From NCBI GenBank assembly GCA_010909165.1, contig MU008158.1, forward strand, positions 3,311,478-3,375,477: a stretch of 64,000 nt of DNA, written 5' to 3'. How positions within the stretch are numbered: the stretch's first letter is position 1; the number at the start of each line of letters is the position of its first letter. The position numbers were made by a program, and so were the translations under genes. This DNA is from Anthoceros angustus. Its lineage: Eukaryota > Streptophyta > Anthocerotopsida > Anthocerotales > Anthocerotaceae. The notes beneath the pieces are model-generated. The model was not told the DNA's origin and did no database searches. It was given only the letters and a program-made list of their open reading frames with translations. Shown piece by piece: positions 22,701-34,884 of this stretch.

Positions 22701-25384
22701 GGGCTCAGCTTCCTGGACCTGCAGGGGAACAGGCTTTCCGGGCGCTGCCGAGCTCGCTCAGCCAGCTCGCTGCGCTGCAGAATCTCTATGTGCAGGACAA
22801 CCAGCTCACGGGCCCGCTGCCCCGCAGCTGGGCAGGTGCAGCCAGCTGCTGGTATTCATGGGCTTCGGGAACAGGTTCACGGGAAGCATTCCTCGCAGCT
22901 GGCCAACCTCACCCAGCTCAATACCCTCTGGCTGTCCCACAACAACCTCACCGGCCCCATCCCGCCTGCGCTGCTCAACATCTCCTCCCTCACCATCGTC
23001 AACCTCGACTCCAACAGGCTCACGGGGCGGCTGCCCACGGCGGTGGGATCGCTGCCCAACCTGCAGGATCTCACGCTCTTCGACAACCAGCTCACGGGTG
23101 GCCTGCCGGCAACCTTCCGCTCCCCCGTGCTCAGCATCCTCGACGTTCACGGGAACCCGGAGCTGGGGGGCAGCATCCCGGCCGGGCTGTGCAAGGGGAA
23201 CGCGCTCACAGTGCTGGCGCTCTCCAACACCGGGGTCGGCGGGGCCATCCCGCCCGACCTGGCCGCCTGCAAGTCGCTGCAGAGGTTGCGGGTCGGGAAC
23301 GGATCCCTCACTGGAGGGGTCCCCAGCTTCTGCGGCTCCACCCCGCAGCCGGATTTGAATTACGTGGAGCTCGGCGGCAACAATCTCGGAGGCGGGATCC
23401 CTGCCAGCTTCGGGAGCTGCCCCGGGCTGGGGACATTGAAGCTGGATGGAAACCAGATGACCGGGACGATTCCGAAGGAGTTCGGGAACGCGTCCAACCT
23501 CACGGTGTTGGATCTGTCGGGGAACCAGCTCACGGGCAGCATTCCTTCTCAGCTCGGGGCTCTGTCTTCGCTTTCCAGCCTGGTGTTGTCCGGGAATGCT
23601 CTCTCGGGGGCTGTGCCGCAGGAGCTTTTCCAGCTCTCCTTCTTGCAGACGCTCCATCTGAGCGACAACCAGTTGCAGGGCCCGCTGCCCCCGTCGGTCT
23701 CGGGGTTGCAGAGGGTGCAGGATTTGGAGCTGGGTGGAAACAGGTTTCTGGGCAGCATTCCTTCGGAACTCGGGAGCCTCACCAGCCTCATCTACGGGCT
23801 GAATCTGAGCCACAACGGGTTTAACGGGAGCATCCCGGCTACCCTCGGTGGGCTGTCCAAGTTGCAGAGTCTGGATCTGTCTTACAACAACCTGTCGGGC
23901 CAGATTCCGGGGTCTTTTGGGGGATTGGCGGCTTTGTCCTTCTTCAATGTCTCCTACAACCAGCTCTCGGGGCCCATCCCGGACACCCCCACCCTCAAGA
24001 AGTTCCCTCAGTCTTCCTTCCTGGGGAACCCGGGGTTCTGCGGTACTGTGCTGTCCGGCTGCGGCGGGGACGGGGGCAGCCGCAGCAGCAAGAGCAAGCT
24101 CAGCACTGGCGCTTTAGTGGGCATAATCGTTGCCGTGGCTGTGATATGTGTGGGAGTGCTGCTGGCGGTCTGGATTTCCTGCTGCGATGGCCACCCCGTT
24201 TCTGACGATGGCAGCGGCAGGAAGCGGAAGAGGTGGAGTGCGTCCCTGCTGGGTGGTCTGTTCGGCAAGGGCAGGTCGTCTCGTCCCAACCCTGCCGCCA
24301 CCGCTCTTCTCCCGGACTTGTATCAGAAGTTCACGTTCCAGGAGATCATGGACGCCACTAACAACTTGAGTGACAAGAACCTCATCGGCCAGGGAGGGTA
24401 CGGGAAGGTGTACAAGGGGTTGCTCCAGTCGGGGCAGGAGATCGCCGTTAAGAAGATGACTGTGGAGGAGGAGGATCCCGACGTGTTTCAGAGCCACATG
24501 AGGGAAATCCAGACGGCAGGCCAGGTCAGGCACCGTAACATCGTCAGGCTCATAGGCTACTGCAAGCACAACGACACGGCGCTCATTCTCTACGACTATC
24601 ATCCCTTCGGCAGCCTGGGGGATTTTCTGTACAGGAAGAAGGAGAATGGCCCTGACCTGGACTGGGAGCTGCGCTACAAGATTGCTCTGGGCACAGCGCA
24701 GGCCATTTCCTACCTCCACTCGGATTGTGTGCCTCAGGTCCTGCACAGGGACATCAAGAGCAACAACATTCTTCTGGACGAGGAGTTCGTCCCCCACGTC
24801 ACGGATTTCGGAGTTGCTAAGCTGGTGACTCGTGTGGACGGAGAGAAGACAACACCCATGTCTGTGATTGCGGGATCTGTGGGCTACATTGCCCCTGGTG
24901 AGTCCTTCTTGTGCCTTCTTTTGAAACTTTTGTCTACCTATACTGCGCACGCGAATTGTTGAAAGACAAGCTTAGGGCTTACCAGTTGTGTGGAAACGTT
25001 GCAGAGTACGCTTACACAATGAATGTGGGGGAGAAGAGTGATGTGTACAGCTACGGGGTTGTGCTGCTGGAGCTTCTGACGGGCAAGATGCCTGCGGATC
25101 CCAGCTTCGAGGTGGGAAGGGACTTGGTGCACTGGGTGAGGGACAAGCTGGAGAGCAGCGAGACCATCGATGTGGTGCTGGAGCCCGGGCTGCGCAAGGC
25201 CATGCAAGGTCCTGAGGCTCAGGAGATCTCCGCCACACTCAGGGTAGCCGTCATGTGTACCAGTGAGACTCCCTCTGACAGGCCCACCATGAAGGAGGTG
25301 GAGGACATGTTGCTCAGAGTGAAGAGTTTCTCCGACCCGGATCTCCTAGCCAGGAGCAAGAGCAGGTTGGATTCTCTCATGTGA
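19733..25384 (+). CDS. LRR receptor-like serine/threonine kinase, ectodomain in three broken tandem copies
   Basis: Plasma-membrane receptor that senses an extracellular ligand and signals by phosphorylation. The start chosen is Met 19733, giving a clear signal peptide (MAPQLLLLLLLMAMAGL); in-frame upstream ATGs from 19628 would add a Gln/Met-rich leader. An LRR N-cap follows (ELTALRAVQAAL, DPCASWAGVVC). Plant-type LRRs with the LTGxIP consensus come next. A transmembrane helix is encoded at about 24115-24175, and the kinase at 24335-25350. The kinase has GQGGYGKVYKG, the catalytic Lys in IAVKKM, HRDIKSNNILLD and DFGVAKL, so it should be an active RD kinase. One intron, 24898-25004, joins G to AG in the activation loop (GYIAP-EYAYT). 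The LRR block at 20141-23465 is present three times and frameshifted in copies 1 and 2, so the sequence as given encodes no continuous receptor. Confidence 0.9.
20141..23465 (+). repeat. Three tandem 1.1 kb copies of an LRR block
   Basis: Copies begin with GACGCCAAGAACACGCCGGG at 20141, 21257 and 22356. The copy-to-copy junctions (21250-21260 and 22350-22360) are identical and join AACCAGATGACCGGGAC to the CCAAGAACACG start, sharing ACCGGGACG with the parents. Copy 2 and part of copy 1 have many single-base losses in C or G runs compared with copy 3. Confidence 0.92.
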
Positions 25385-27740
25385 AACATCTCGCTCCTCC
25401 ACTCCTGCAACCGCCGTCAGTGAAGGCAAAGGAAGGGAAAAAAGCTGGGACACGGAGCCAAAGTCAGCAGCGTCGTCACAAAATGTGTGAGGTTTTGTTG
25501 ATGACCAAGGGTGGTGGCACATCTCGAGGCCATGCCTCCTAACTTGGTAAGGTGCTCCGCCCCTGATCGTGCATCATGTGATGTGCGTTAAGTGTGTGCC
25601 ATGAGCGGCAACTTGCATTCATGTACTTTTCTGGTACCAGAAGTGGCTATGCTCAATGGCAACCACTTCTAGCCTGAGGTTGGTAGATAGTAGTACTGGA
25701 CCAGGTGTGCTCTTCTCGAAGGTCCCCATCTCATCTTCCGAGTCTATCTCGGGGACCTCCTCATCTTTTCGGCATTCGTGCTGATACCTGCTGTAACATC
25801 AATATGCCAAGGGACAGATCCGGCAGGCCCAATTGCTGTGGTGTACAACACATACCTTACCAACCATTATTCTTTTACCGTCCTTCATCGATGTCATGTT
25901 GTGCGAAATTTGTGTGGAAGATATGTATTCACAAATTGCATTGTGCAGCAGCTTTGTACCTTTGTCCCATCAAATTTGTGAGCAAGTCATGAGTGTTGGG
26001 ATTATCCCATGCATTATGCTCCAGGAAGGTATGGTTAAAGACGCCAAGTGTTGTCACTCCTGGTTGCCTGTCAGGAGCGCACAATGGACTGCCATGCGCA
26101 ACATGCTTCTCCCACTGTGGATCCTCAAAACATCTCTCACATTTTTCCATCCCATCGTCATGGGCTGGATTCCTCCGGTGGATTTTTCCATCCCATCCCA
26201 TCTGGATTCGGTCCTGGAAGACTCCGCAGACGGCCGCACAGCCAAACCAGATGTGGACAAGTCGGAGTTCCACTAAAGTCAGTTATGGTGGACGTGGTGG
26301 GAGCCACATCCGTCGGAACCGGTTTTGGCCAGCTTGACGCCACCAAGCAGCACTACAAGTGGTGGCAGACAAAGAGGACGGAATGCTCATACATGCTGTC
26401 GTGAAAGCTGTGGACGTGGTGAGGATCGACAAGGAAGCCCCGTTGAGCAACATGGTGGGCATGTTCCTCCTTCCACTGCCCAGCACCCCGAGCATCGCTT
26501 CTGCGGAACTCTCTGGGCACCTTGGACTGGGTTCAGGTGACATATCTGTCCAGCGGACTGGGTAGGCTTGCTCTGTCATTTCCTTTCCGGACTTCCGTTT
26601 CCAAGAAAGGGACAGAGTATGTATCCTTTCCATCGAACAGCAGCTTGAAGTTCCCCTACATAGAGCAGGTGCGATTTCAAGCACATGCTCCGTTCCCGAG
26701 ACCCGGCAACGCAAGGCTCCTCAAGGCTGCTGCTTCCCTAGCAAGATTCCTCAAGTTGGAACTCGGGCGAGTGCATCCAGAGAGGCACCTCCCTGCACTT
26801 TCAGCACATGGAGCACCCGCTTGAAATCGACACCGGCCGGCACGCTAACTCCAAAGGGACAACAAGCAAGTAAAATGCGGTCGAAGAGCGAGGTGAAAGT
26901 TTGATTCACCTGACTGCTGGACTCCTGTGTACGTAAGCACAGGCCACACCACACAAATGCCCATACTGTACATACCGGACGCGGGCTCGAACTCAGGAGT
27001 CCAGGACTGCGCTTGTGGTGTCCCCTACGGACATTTGCGGATTCTATCGCAAAATGTACCGAGTATGTTTGGCTTTGCAAACATTACCTACACCAACCAC
27101 GCGGCTACCGCTTCTCGCTCCACTCAAGCCCGCGCATCAGACTCGTCCAGTTGGAGCAATGTATGACAGCCCTTATTCTCGGGCAAAGGTAATGGTGGGG
27201 AGTTTTAGTGGGTGAGGAAGTTTTTTCCCCAGTCCCACATAAACTCTGCGATGGTAGCAGATGGTGGCAGCCCTCATTCTCGGGCAAAGGTAATGGTGGG
27301 GAGTTTTAGTGGGTGAGGAAATTTTTCCAGAGTCCCAAGGTAATGGTGGGGAGTTTTAGTGGGTGAGGAAGTTTTTCCTAAGTCCCACATAACCTGCGAT
27401 GATATCTAAGCACGTATTTAGATGACCTTGGGAGGAGTATAGGTCTCCTTGTGATGCGATAATACGATGTGTAACATAGGGGAATCAGAGCCCTTGCTGA
27501 AGATTTTCCCGGGTTTGATTTGATTTATCTTCAAAATACCAAATTAAAAAAAAAGGACTCCCCCACCCTTCCCCGTTCTTTTCTCTCCGCGCTTCTCAGT
27601 TCTCTTGGTTCTATAGCAACGGGCTGAAAAACTACACAGGATGTGGTGAGGCTCTTCACACAGCTCGGTTGGCATCTACGGGCTGAACTTTAACAAAGCG
27701 CTTGACCTGACTCATCAGCCCCGCAGAGCGGATCTGCCCT
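25385..27740. other. Intergenic region with no recognised gene
   Basis: Frames at 25833-26276 (plus), 26283-26714 (minus) and 26522-26824 (plus) are open but show no family motif, and splicing could not link them. An approximately 50-bp unit with GGTAATGGTGGGGAGTTTTA occurs three times at 27187-27370, the first two copies with flanking CCCACATAA and CTCATTCTCGGGCAAA sequence. 27545-27590 is an A-run followed by a C-rich tract. Confidence 0.55.
27187..27395. repeat. Three-copy tandem repeat
   Basis: GGTAATGGTGGGGAGTTTTA followed by GTGGGTGAGGAA occurs at about 27188, 27290 and 27340. Spacing is uneven (about 102 and 50 bp), so one copy is shortened. Confidence 0.8.
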
Positions 27741-29186
27741 TTAGCTTCGCGGACTGGAGCTTGAGCTGGCTCCTGGAGCAGGCATGGCGCTCCCTTGTAT
27801 GATTCCGTTTCGGACCTGTTCAGCCACATCCTGCACATGCCCGGGCCCGTGTGGGATGAAGATGGTTGTGTTCTTGGAGCTGTTGCCGATCTCCTTCATG
27901 GTGTCGAAGTACTGTGTCACCATGACCATGTCCAAGACATCCTTTGCCGAGGTACCAGGCACGTTGTGAGAAAAGGCTAGCACGCTCTCCCTCAGCCCGT
28001 CGGTGATAGCCTGGCGTTGCCTAGCAATACCTACACCAGACAGATATTTGGCTTCTGCGTCTGCCTCTGCTCTTTTTACTTGAAGGATCTTCTCTGCCTC
28101 AGCCTTCTCCACAGCTGCCATCCGCAAGCGCTGTGCTGCAACGTGGAATTTCCACAACATCGTGAGCAAACATCCTTCTCTTGTCCCAGAAACATGCAGA
28201 TTTGGTGGTTGTTCAGAGTAAAGAAAACAGACCAGCATTGATTTCATTCATTGCTCGCCGCACTGTCGCATCAGGCTCTACATCCACAATGAGAGTCTGC
28301 TCTATGCTATATCCATAAGCACTCATGACCTGCAACAATAGAAGAGAAGAAAAATCAGCAGGCAAATGGCTCATCAGGCCAAAGCTAACAGAATGTGCAG
28401 AGGCTCAGGGCGCACACCTTCTCCAGCTCCTCTGACACAGTCCTTGCTACCTCATTTTTCTGTTCGAACACCTCGTCCAAATTCATCTTCGGAACACAAG
28501 CACGGACCACTACATACGTAGTACGCACCAAAAAGTTAGCTCCCCACATGACTGACATCTCCAAAATTTCAAGCAAAGTGGAAGACGGAAGGACAAAATA
28601 TAGAGCACTACCGTCGAAGACATAGGACTGAATCTGCTCTTTTGGATTCTGGAGCTCGTAGAATGCATCATCCGCGTCTTGCCGCACAACTCTGTATTGA
28701 ATAGAGCACACCACCGTGACGAACACATTATCCTGCCACATCGGACGGACCAATGGTCAACCAGGATACAAAACAACCCTAGGTGCAACAGAACAATTCC
28801 AGCGGCAGCTAGACAGACTAGCTAAGCAGGCAAACAATTCGCTTGAGCTCGTAACACGGCAAGCAGGAGGTTGCAGAGTAGATGAAGGACGCGTGCTCGA
28901 ACATGTCCACCCAATCAATTTCACCAAAGAAAAGAAGATCTGAAGTCGGAAGCAGGCAAAAATAGAAGGCAAGGCGGCAAGGTAAATTCTCGGGACCAAC
29001 CTTGCTCTTGGTGAGGCATCGGACCTCCAGATGCTGCACACGGAGCGAGAGCGTCCCAGCCAGGAACTCGCCAGCAAGCGGGTTGAAAAAGTGGCAACCT
29101 GGCTGAGCCATGTGGGAGAAGCGGCCCCATTTCTCAACAATGCCGACGGTAGCCTGCTCGATGCAGGCAATACAGAAGAAGGCCAT
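27741..29186 (-). CDS. HIR: Hypersensitive-induced response (HIR) protein, band-7/SPFH family
   Basis: Membrane-microdomain scaffold that oligomerises at the plasma membrane and is linked to hypersensitive cell death and ion-channel control in plants. Five exons give 296 codons: 29186-29001, 28732-28612, 28509-28418, 28329-28233, 28135-27741. It shows a Cys-containing N-terminus ([20 protein letters not shown]), which family members use for acylation. SPFH motifs are [59 protein letters not shown] and the [24 protein letters not shown] coiled coil (split here only for display). The C-terminus has [14 protein letters not shown] and [12 protein letters not shown], then a Ser-rich tail. The usual MG myristoylation start is not seen; an alternative upstream exon cannot be excluded. 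Confidence 0.93.
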
Positions 29187-32100
29187 GACTGAGATCTTTG
29201 AAACCGCAGGTGCAGGTGCCGATTCAGCCCCTACCAACTGCACCTCCCGGCGGTGACACCACCTGATGAATTTCACAAAATTGCAGGACTAGCACACAGG
29301 ACGGGGATACACCAGGACTGGACGTGGCAGAAACTCAGCCAGCGTATGCCCCCAAGCTTCCCAAACTTTGTTAGGTTGAAGTCGTAAACTTCCACTGTAC
29401 TCCATCGCCTAGCGAAATTATCCATCGCCTGGCGAAATTATGGTTTGGGGACGTTTAGATGTTTCACCCTTTTTTTTTTGGTGATGTCCCTCCTTGACAC
29501 TCCAACGGGCTTTGTCCACCGAGAACTCCAGCGTGGCGGACGCAGCGCTGGCTGCGTGACCGGGGCGTGCAACCGGGAGGAGAGCTGTGGAGCAGGAGCA
29601 GGAGCTGGCTGTGACGCTGCTCGTCTGCAGGCATGATGACTTACAACGACGATGCCAGCACGGGCTCGCAGCCTTCGACTTGGAATGCGATCCGCAGCTA
29701 CAATCTGGCCGCTTTGAATCTTTCGGGGCACTCCAGATCAATTCCCGGAGACTGCGGACGATTTTTGGGAACCCGATGGCACGAACTTGCCCTCACAACC
29801 ACCAACGGGTAATTTGGCTATCACCACTCTGAGCATTCCTACACCGCCTTCGACAACGAGGCTGCTCAGCAGCTTTTCTACACTGATTCCTTCCGGGCGA
29901 AGTGTCATACCGACTTCAACGAAATCTCGACTTTTCCACCGACGAGTATCCTAATGGCAAGATCTTTTAGGCGTACCAGGAAGATGCGGCCTCTACACCT
30001 TCGCGGAGGAAGACACGGGCAAGCCAGCCAGCCTCCTCCGGAACAGATGCAGCCTGAAGAAGGTTTTGGCGTGTCTACAGCATCAGCAGGCTGAGCAGGC
30101 GATCGGTCCATCGCGACCCCCGATCACGAACTCCCAGTCACCGCCCTGGTCACCCTGCCGAGCTGGCGCTTGAACTGGCTCCGTCCGCCACGCTGGACGT
30201 TTAAATTGGTGGACATAGGCGGTTGGAGGTCAAGGAGGACATCACAAGAAAAACAGGGTGAAACTTGTAGGAAACTTCTGGATGTCCCAAACGGCATGCC
30301 AAACGAAATTAGGTCTGTGATAAGTCCTTAAACTTAAATCCCGAACCTCCGAAACGGGCGCGGGGCCTATCCTATGCCGTTTCAAGCAGACTGCATGTGC
30401 GTAAATGACCTAGTGTGGCAAGGGGAGCAAGATTGAGCGCTCCCGTTTCACCCTGTGAATAGCTTGAGCCCCCTTGGCAGAAGAGAGTGTCGGGTAGGGC
30501 ATTGAGAAGAGTTTTTAGTAGGAATGAAAATTCTGAAGCATGGGAACGACAATCTGCTCCGTTTTCAACACTGTTCTATAATCCTCTTCAATTGATTCTG
30601 GCCTCCGTCTGGTTTAATTTGTCTGATACGACAAGCAACCTAATTGTCTGATCAGCTGCGGTCTGCAGTTACATAACAGCCTTCAAAATGCAGCAATTAA
30701 GGAAACAACCACATCAAATTGATTGATCATTGGGCCGTGATTGGATGTGAATGCAAGAGACAACATCGAGCAGCTTCATTTCCATGGGGGAGAGAACGGT
30801 ATTCTGTCTTGAGCATTCTGATGAATTTTTGGTAGGGAATGAAAATCCTGAAGAATGGAAACTCCAATCTGCTCCGTGTCCAACAATGTTGTATGACGTC
30901 TTGAATTGCATCTGGCTCTCGTCTGGTTGCGTTTGTCTGAAGCGGCGAGCTATTTAGCTGTGGTCTGCAATTGCGGGTAGTTCTCGATCATAACGAAAGT
31001 CTCCCAACCGATTTGGTATCTTTTAACCCTAGAGGTTAAAGATACAATTGCAGAACACTGCGATCTCAGTCTCACACAAACCTGCTTAAGATCAGCGCTC
31101 AGATCTGGTATAAGGATACGAAGTCGTAGAGGTAGATTGTCCTTGTTGAAGTAGTAGGATTTCAATGTAGGTAAGGTGAAAGCTTCCACAACAAAAGATG
31201 GCGCTATGAGCAGTGTGCGATCCCGCTCCGCCCTGTAGTCGTAGGTCCGCTGTCATCGCTTGACCTAGGCGTCATAGCTCTAGGGCTGCACGGAAGGACT
31301 GTAGACTCGCACACGACTCGCACTCAAACATGTCAACCCAAGAAAGCACTATCGCACCACCGGCGCATGGTGGAGGAAGCTGGATTTGAGTCGTTTCCCG
31401 ATTGTGCATATGCGGGACGGTGAATGAAAGGAGCAAATGACGATTGGAAGAAATGAGGAAGATTCCTCTCGGAAGCCATCTCTCGAGACCCGGATTGCAA
31501 GACCGAACCTATTTCGGCAATGAAACGGGATTCCGGGACTATACCGAATAGACTTAGACTCCTTCTTCTTCTTCCCGTTTCATTGCCCAAGCCAAGCCAA
31601 CTTTGAGGCCTGTTGAGGAACGACTGACATTTCCTCCCAAACCGTAGCGCAGGCTCAAGTTTGCAGGTGTTTCCTTGTTTAGGCATAGTAGCGGTAAAGT
31701 CGGGATATTTGTGAAAAAGATGGACGTGTGGTTAGGGAGGACGGGAAGTTAGGAGATAAGAAGGAGGCAGCTTGCTGGTCTGGCTAGAGTATAAAGCTGG
31801 CTCAATTTTGCTGAGTGTACTCATCCACTTCCATCAACAAGGCTATGCTTGTGTGTCCCTTTAGCTCTATTTCAGTGTGGTCACTTCTAACAGAGCTTGG
31901 GACAGGACAAACGGTCGTCGTGGCCGAACACTAAGCCGCTTAAGCTCAAAGTGAACAACCGAGCTCCCCCACAGAGAGAACAAACAGACTTGTGACTTGA
32001 GCGCTTTTTGTCCAACTCGATTGCTGCCCTTGCTGCTTTGGCATTAGCCCCCTCCACCTTTTGATTTGCAACCCCAATTCTCATCTTCTCCTTCCTAGCC

Positions 32101-32727
32101 ATACGATCCAGTCTCTAGCGGCTGTAAGAGATCGACAGACCTTGGAAAAGAAGGGACCCCTCTCGAGCACCGGGTTGCATCCGTTCTAAACAGCCAACTG
32201 TTTGCAAAGCTCAGCTTCTGCGACATATGGGAAATCTCAGTTCACTCCAAATGATATGTCCCGTGGTAGGAAAATCTCTTATCTAATTTTGATCTGTAAA
32301 TAATAATTTTGTTTTGCATAATTCCTTATTTTCTATGTACTACTAGAAGAAAGTTACCAGGCTGGATTTAGTTTAGCCAACAAAATTATGATCCTTCTAG
32401 TGATATCCCTAAGCAATTTATAATATAAATTAATTTATCTCAAGATTAAAATATAAAGATATATAATTCTTAAGAAATGTGGAGACTTTATAAATATGAT
32501 TTTTATAGATATTAAAATAAATATTAGAAATAAATTATTAAAAAATCTTGAAATCTTTTAGCTTAGGATGTCTAGTTAATACAAGCCATAGATACAACAT
32601 TGCTATATGGCCTCACCAAAGAGACTACTTTTAGTATCTAAGCTTGACCATATCAAAGTACCAAGCTTGAGTATACCAAAGTACCAAGAAGTATTTCACA
32701 ACATAACCTTGTTTGTGAACCGCAACC
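29187..32727. other. Long intergenic region
   Basis: 29440-30110 (plus) is moderately GC-rich and partly open (for example FDNEAAQQLFYTDSFRAK near 29850), but no family is recognised and frames shift; it could be a decayed or unrecognised gene. 30500-30670 and 30808-30975 are diverged direct copies. 31330-31690 and 31887-32102 have open minus frames without motifs. From 32270 on the DNA is AT-rich. Confidence 0.5.
30500..30975. repeat. Diverged direct duplication
   Basis: 30500-30670 and 30808-30975 align over their length: AGGAATGAAAATTCTGAAGCATGG against GGGAATGAAAATCCTGAAGAATGG, then AATCTGCTCCGT, then CGTCTGGTT..TTTGTCTGA. Many substitutions show an old event, unlike the indel-only duplicates elsewhere. 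Confidence 0.8.
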
Positions 32728-33540
32728 ATGAGTCGCCATCGTTTTATGATTGCAGGTGCAATTATTTTGACTTTATCCTTTCTCACAGTGGCTGCTGCGA
32801 CACAAGGCTTTAATTTAGATGTGGTGATTCCGATGCTTTCTTTCTCCTATAAATCTTAAATTCTATCTCAAATGGTTACTATGTCAATAAATCTAACAAC
32901 CAAAATATTACTTGGAAAACCCATGATCTAATTAGGAAATCTTGTCTATCTCATAGATATAGAAAAAAAACAACATATTTTATTTTGGTTGCAAGGGGAG
33001 TTCATAGATGCAAAGTTTTGTAGACCTAGTTCCTGATGTACCTACTTCAATCTCAATTCAGTGATCTTAAATAACTGATGTCTTTATTGGGTGTCTTGTC
33101 AATAGGTGAAGAGAAGGGTTAGGGATCTTGGTAAGTTGGAAAGTTAATCATAAAAAGTGTTAGACTAACAAAATCTTCTTGTTACATGAAGATCAAGTGC
33201 ATCCATAGTTTTAACTAGTACAAGAAATAAATGTTGTACTCTCCCATTTTAACATTGTATACCTATTCAAATAATAATTATCTATTATAATGTGACACAT
33301 AATTCTCATTAAGTTACACTCTTTTTTTTTGTAGCTGGCCAGAATACGAGGCGAGCATGGCCAGAGTTGGTTGGACAAGGTGCTGGAAAAGCCAAAGAAA
33401 GCATTGAAGCAGAAAATAGACATTTAATTGTATACATACTTCCTAGCGACTCTATAGTCACAGGAAATTTTGTAGAAAATCGTGTGCGTATCTTTAAAGA
33501 TGCACACGGAAAGGTTGATTCTATACCAGTGATTGGATAA
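32728..33540 (+). CDS. Secreted serine protease inhibitor, potato inhibitor I family
   Basis: Small inhibitor of subtilisin/chymotrypsin-type proteases, usually defensive. Exon 1 (32728-32820) encodes a signal peptide (MSRHRFMIAGAIILTLSF followed by LTVAAATQG). A phase-0 intron of 522 bp (GT at 32821, AG at 33341-33342) leads to exon 2 (33343-33540). The product is 96 residues and ends VIG, as the family does. Exon 2 carries the diagnostic WPELVGQGAGKAKESIEAEN, then VYILPSDSIVTGNF and NRVRIF. By the usual alignment the reactive bond falls at Gly-Asn in VTGNF. Most relatives have a large hydrophobic P1 and an acidic P1', so specificity is uncertain. No disulfide Cys is present, as in many members. 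The first exon is inferred from signal peptide and phase; the inhibitor domain itself is firm. Confidence 0.82.
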
Positions 33541-34884
33541 CTTTTGAATGTACGTTATTTTTTAAGTTGGAAAGTAAAAAATCATAAAACATGTTTGTAT
33601 TGTGTAGAAATCTAAGGCAACAATACTTTATTAGTACTTAGTATCTGAAACATCTTGTGTTATCCTATTATAACATTGGATATGTTCATTTTTGAAGTTG
33701 TGCTTGATAACTTATTGGCAACCAAGTAGAGCAATATGGAACAGGCGCGGAATAAAATGTGTGCATATATAGACACATAGACAATCACAGACAGATTCAT
33801 CAATGAGTATGGTTAATTAAAAACATGCCTTGTGAAGAGCATGCTATCTCTTTTCGATATGTTTAATGTAGAATCCGTTTATTGTTTTTTAAAAAGTCAT
33901 GAAGAGAATCAAGAAAGCTTATGTAGTAAATTCATTATGAGTTTGATTACGATCTTGCCATCTATAAGGGTTTGATTTTTGTAATGTGTCAACCAGAATA
34001 TTTTATTTTCTCGACATACACACTTTTTGTACACGTTCCTAAAAGTAAAGCAAAGCTTCTCTAGCCCAAATCCTCCTGTCTAATATATGAAGCCTAGATA
34101 TTATAAAATAAAAATTTCATGCTACAATGTTATAAATAAAATGTATATTATTTATATAAAATTATATAAATCAACAATATTTTATAATAATAAATATTTA
34201 TATAAGTTTAATAAATTATAAAATAATTTAATAATAAATATTTTGTAAATTAAATTTAATAAATTATAAAATAATTTAATTATAAATATTTATATAAATT
34301 AAATTTAATAGATTATAAAATAATTTAGCAAAAAAAATTAGGTATATAGTATTAATAAATTGCTAACCAAAAACCTACACAACGGACTAAAAACTAGCTT
34401 GAAAGGTAGAAGAGTGGGACCATGTCCACTAGAGTCTCCACCTCCACCCGGTACCCACCTATTGATGTCATCACGGAAGACCAACGAAGTGCACGTAGAT
34501 ACATATGTATGCCCGGAATACATACGTACTGTATCTAGCTATAACAAACAGAAAACGTGGCCCAAGTTGGATGGCGTCAAGAAGGCAAACAGGCGGACAG
34601 TTCGAAGTTGAAACCCTCTGTTTACGCGGGCATCGTGGGTATGTCGAGGCATTGTGGCATCCAGGTACCTATCTATTGAGCACAAGGGAGAGGGGTTTAG
34701 GTACACGTTAGAGGTGGTTGGCCATCTTGTTGGATACCTTACCCAAGTTCCCAGAATGAAAAACAATCGCGACAAGTGGGAAAGGACAGCCGAGGTGGTC
34801 AAAGCATCATCAACTACACCAAAGGCGATGCTTCGTATGATGTGAAAGCATAACATGCTTCTTCACAAAAAGGCGGATCGCACT
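33541..34884. other. AT-rich intergenic region
   Basis: 34090-34340 is a run of TATAAATTAAATTTAATAAATT-like words in repeated AT palindromes, with the core AATTTAATAAATTATAAAATAATTTAAT duplicated. Frames at 34360-34860 lack motifs. No supported gene. Confidence 0.6.

Noticed and set aside
20284-24950. Long antisense and shifted frames over the receptor kinase (up to 344 codons)
   Set aside because: GC-rich LRR codons leave other frames open; they lack domains and follow the real coding frame's periodicity.
25833-26824. A multi-exon gene on the plus strand downstream of the receptor kinase
   Set aside because: Frames are open but no motif, consistent splice phase or protein-like composition links them.
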